In this document: positions 5,733 to 5,743 of the stretch, piece by piece | Numbering within the stretch: the stretch's first letter is position 1 | Layout of the letters: every line of letters starts with the position of its first letter | Assembly (NCBI GenBank): GCA_019695455.1 | Contig: JAEUAC010000037.1 | Coordinates: 1 to 5,743, forward strand | Origin: Methylorubrum extorquens | Lineage (GTDB): Bacteria > Pseudomonadota > Alphaproteobacteria > Rhizobiales > Beijerinckiaceae | Direction of reading: 5' to 3' | DNA: 5,743 nt | The notes under the pieces: generated by a model | What the model was told of the DNA's origin: nothing | Databases searched by the model: none | The model's input: only the letters and a program-made list of their open reading frames with translations | Translations under genes and position numbers: made by a program

Positions 5733-5743
5733 GGGGGCCGCTC

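Overview
The window is very GC-rich throughout, with codons ending almost always in G or C. The AccA, UppP and QueG proteins read as alphaproteobacterial, most likely Hyphomicrobiales and probably a Methylobacteriaceae-type genome. This assignment rests on composition, protein style and gene neighbourhood, and the genus is not proven. Nothing here looks like phage, plasmid, insertion sequence, CRISPR or RNA gene. The window is essentially housekeeping chromosome with a few accessory details.

Layout: positions 1-20 may hold the last codons of a plus-strand gene. Positions 21-159 hold three alternating GC-rich palindromes, two of them inside a near-identical 39-nt direct repeat (a REP/BIME-like cluster). 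A minus-strand block follows. In transcription order it is uppP (3322-2516), accA (2390-1434), then two small exported proteins of unknown function (1352-834 and 819-160) that are only 14 nt apart. A strong hairpin (1393-1425) separates accA from the exported pair, and a weak promoter candidate lies before accA.

A 232-bp palindrome-rich region (3323-3554) separates uppP from the divergent plus-strand pair queG (3555-4754) and an atypical SDR/YeeZ-like oxidoreductase (4751-5614). That pair shares a GTGA stop/start overlap and is very probably translationally coupled. At the right edge a 40-codon minus-strand gene (5697-5575) with a perfect AGGAGGT ribosome binding site encodes a tiny exported peptide. 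Its 3' end overlaps the 3' end of the SDR gene, and a perfect inverted repeat lies just upstream.

The genes serve separate processes: undecaprenyl phosphate recycling for cell-wall synthesis (UppP), the first committed step of fatty acid synthesis (AccA), and the last step of queuosine synthesis in tRNA (QueG). The two exported unknowns may act together. I do not see a clear new multi-gene system. The observations most worth checking are the small exported peptide with its hairpin and overlapping 3' end, the exported unknown pair, and the two palindrome clusters.
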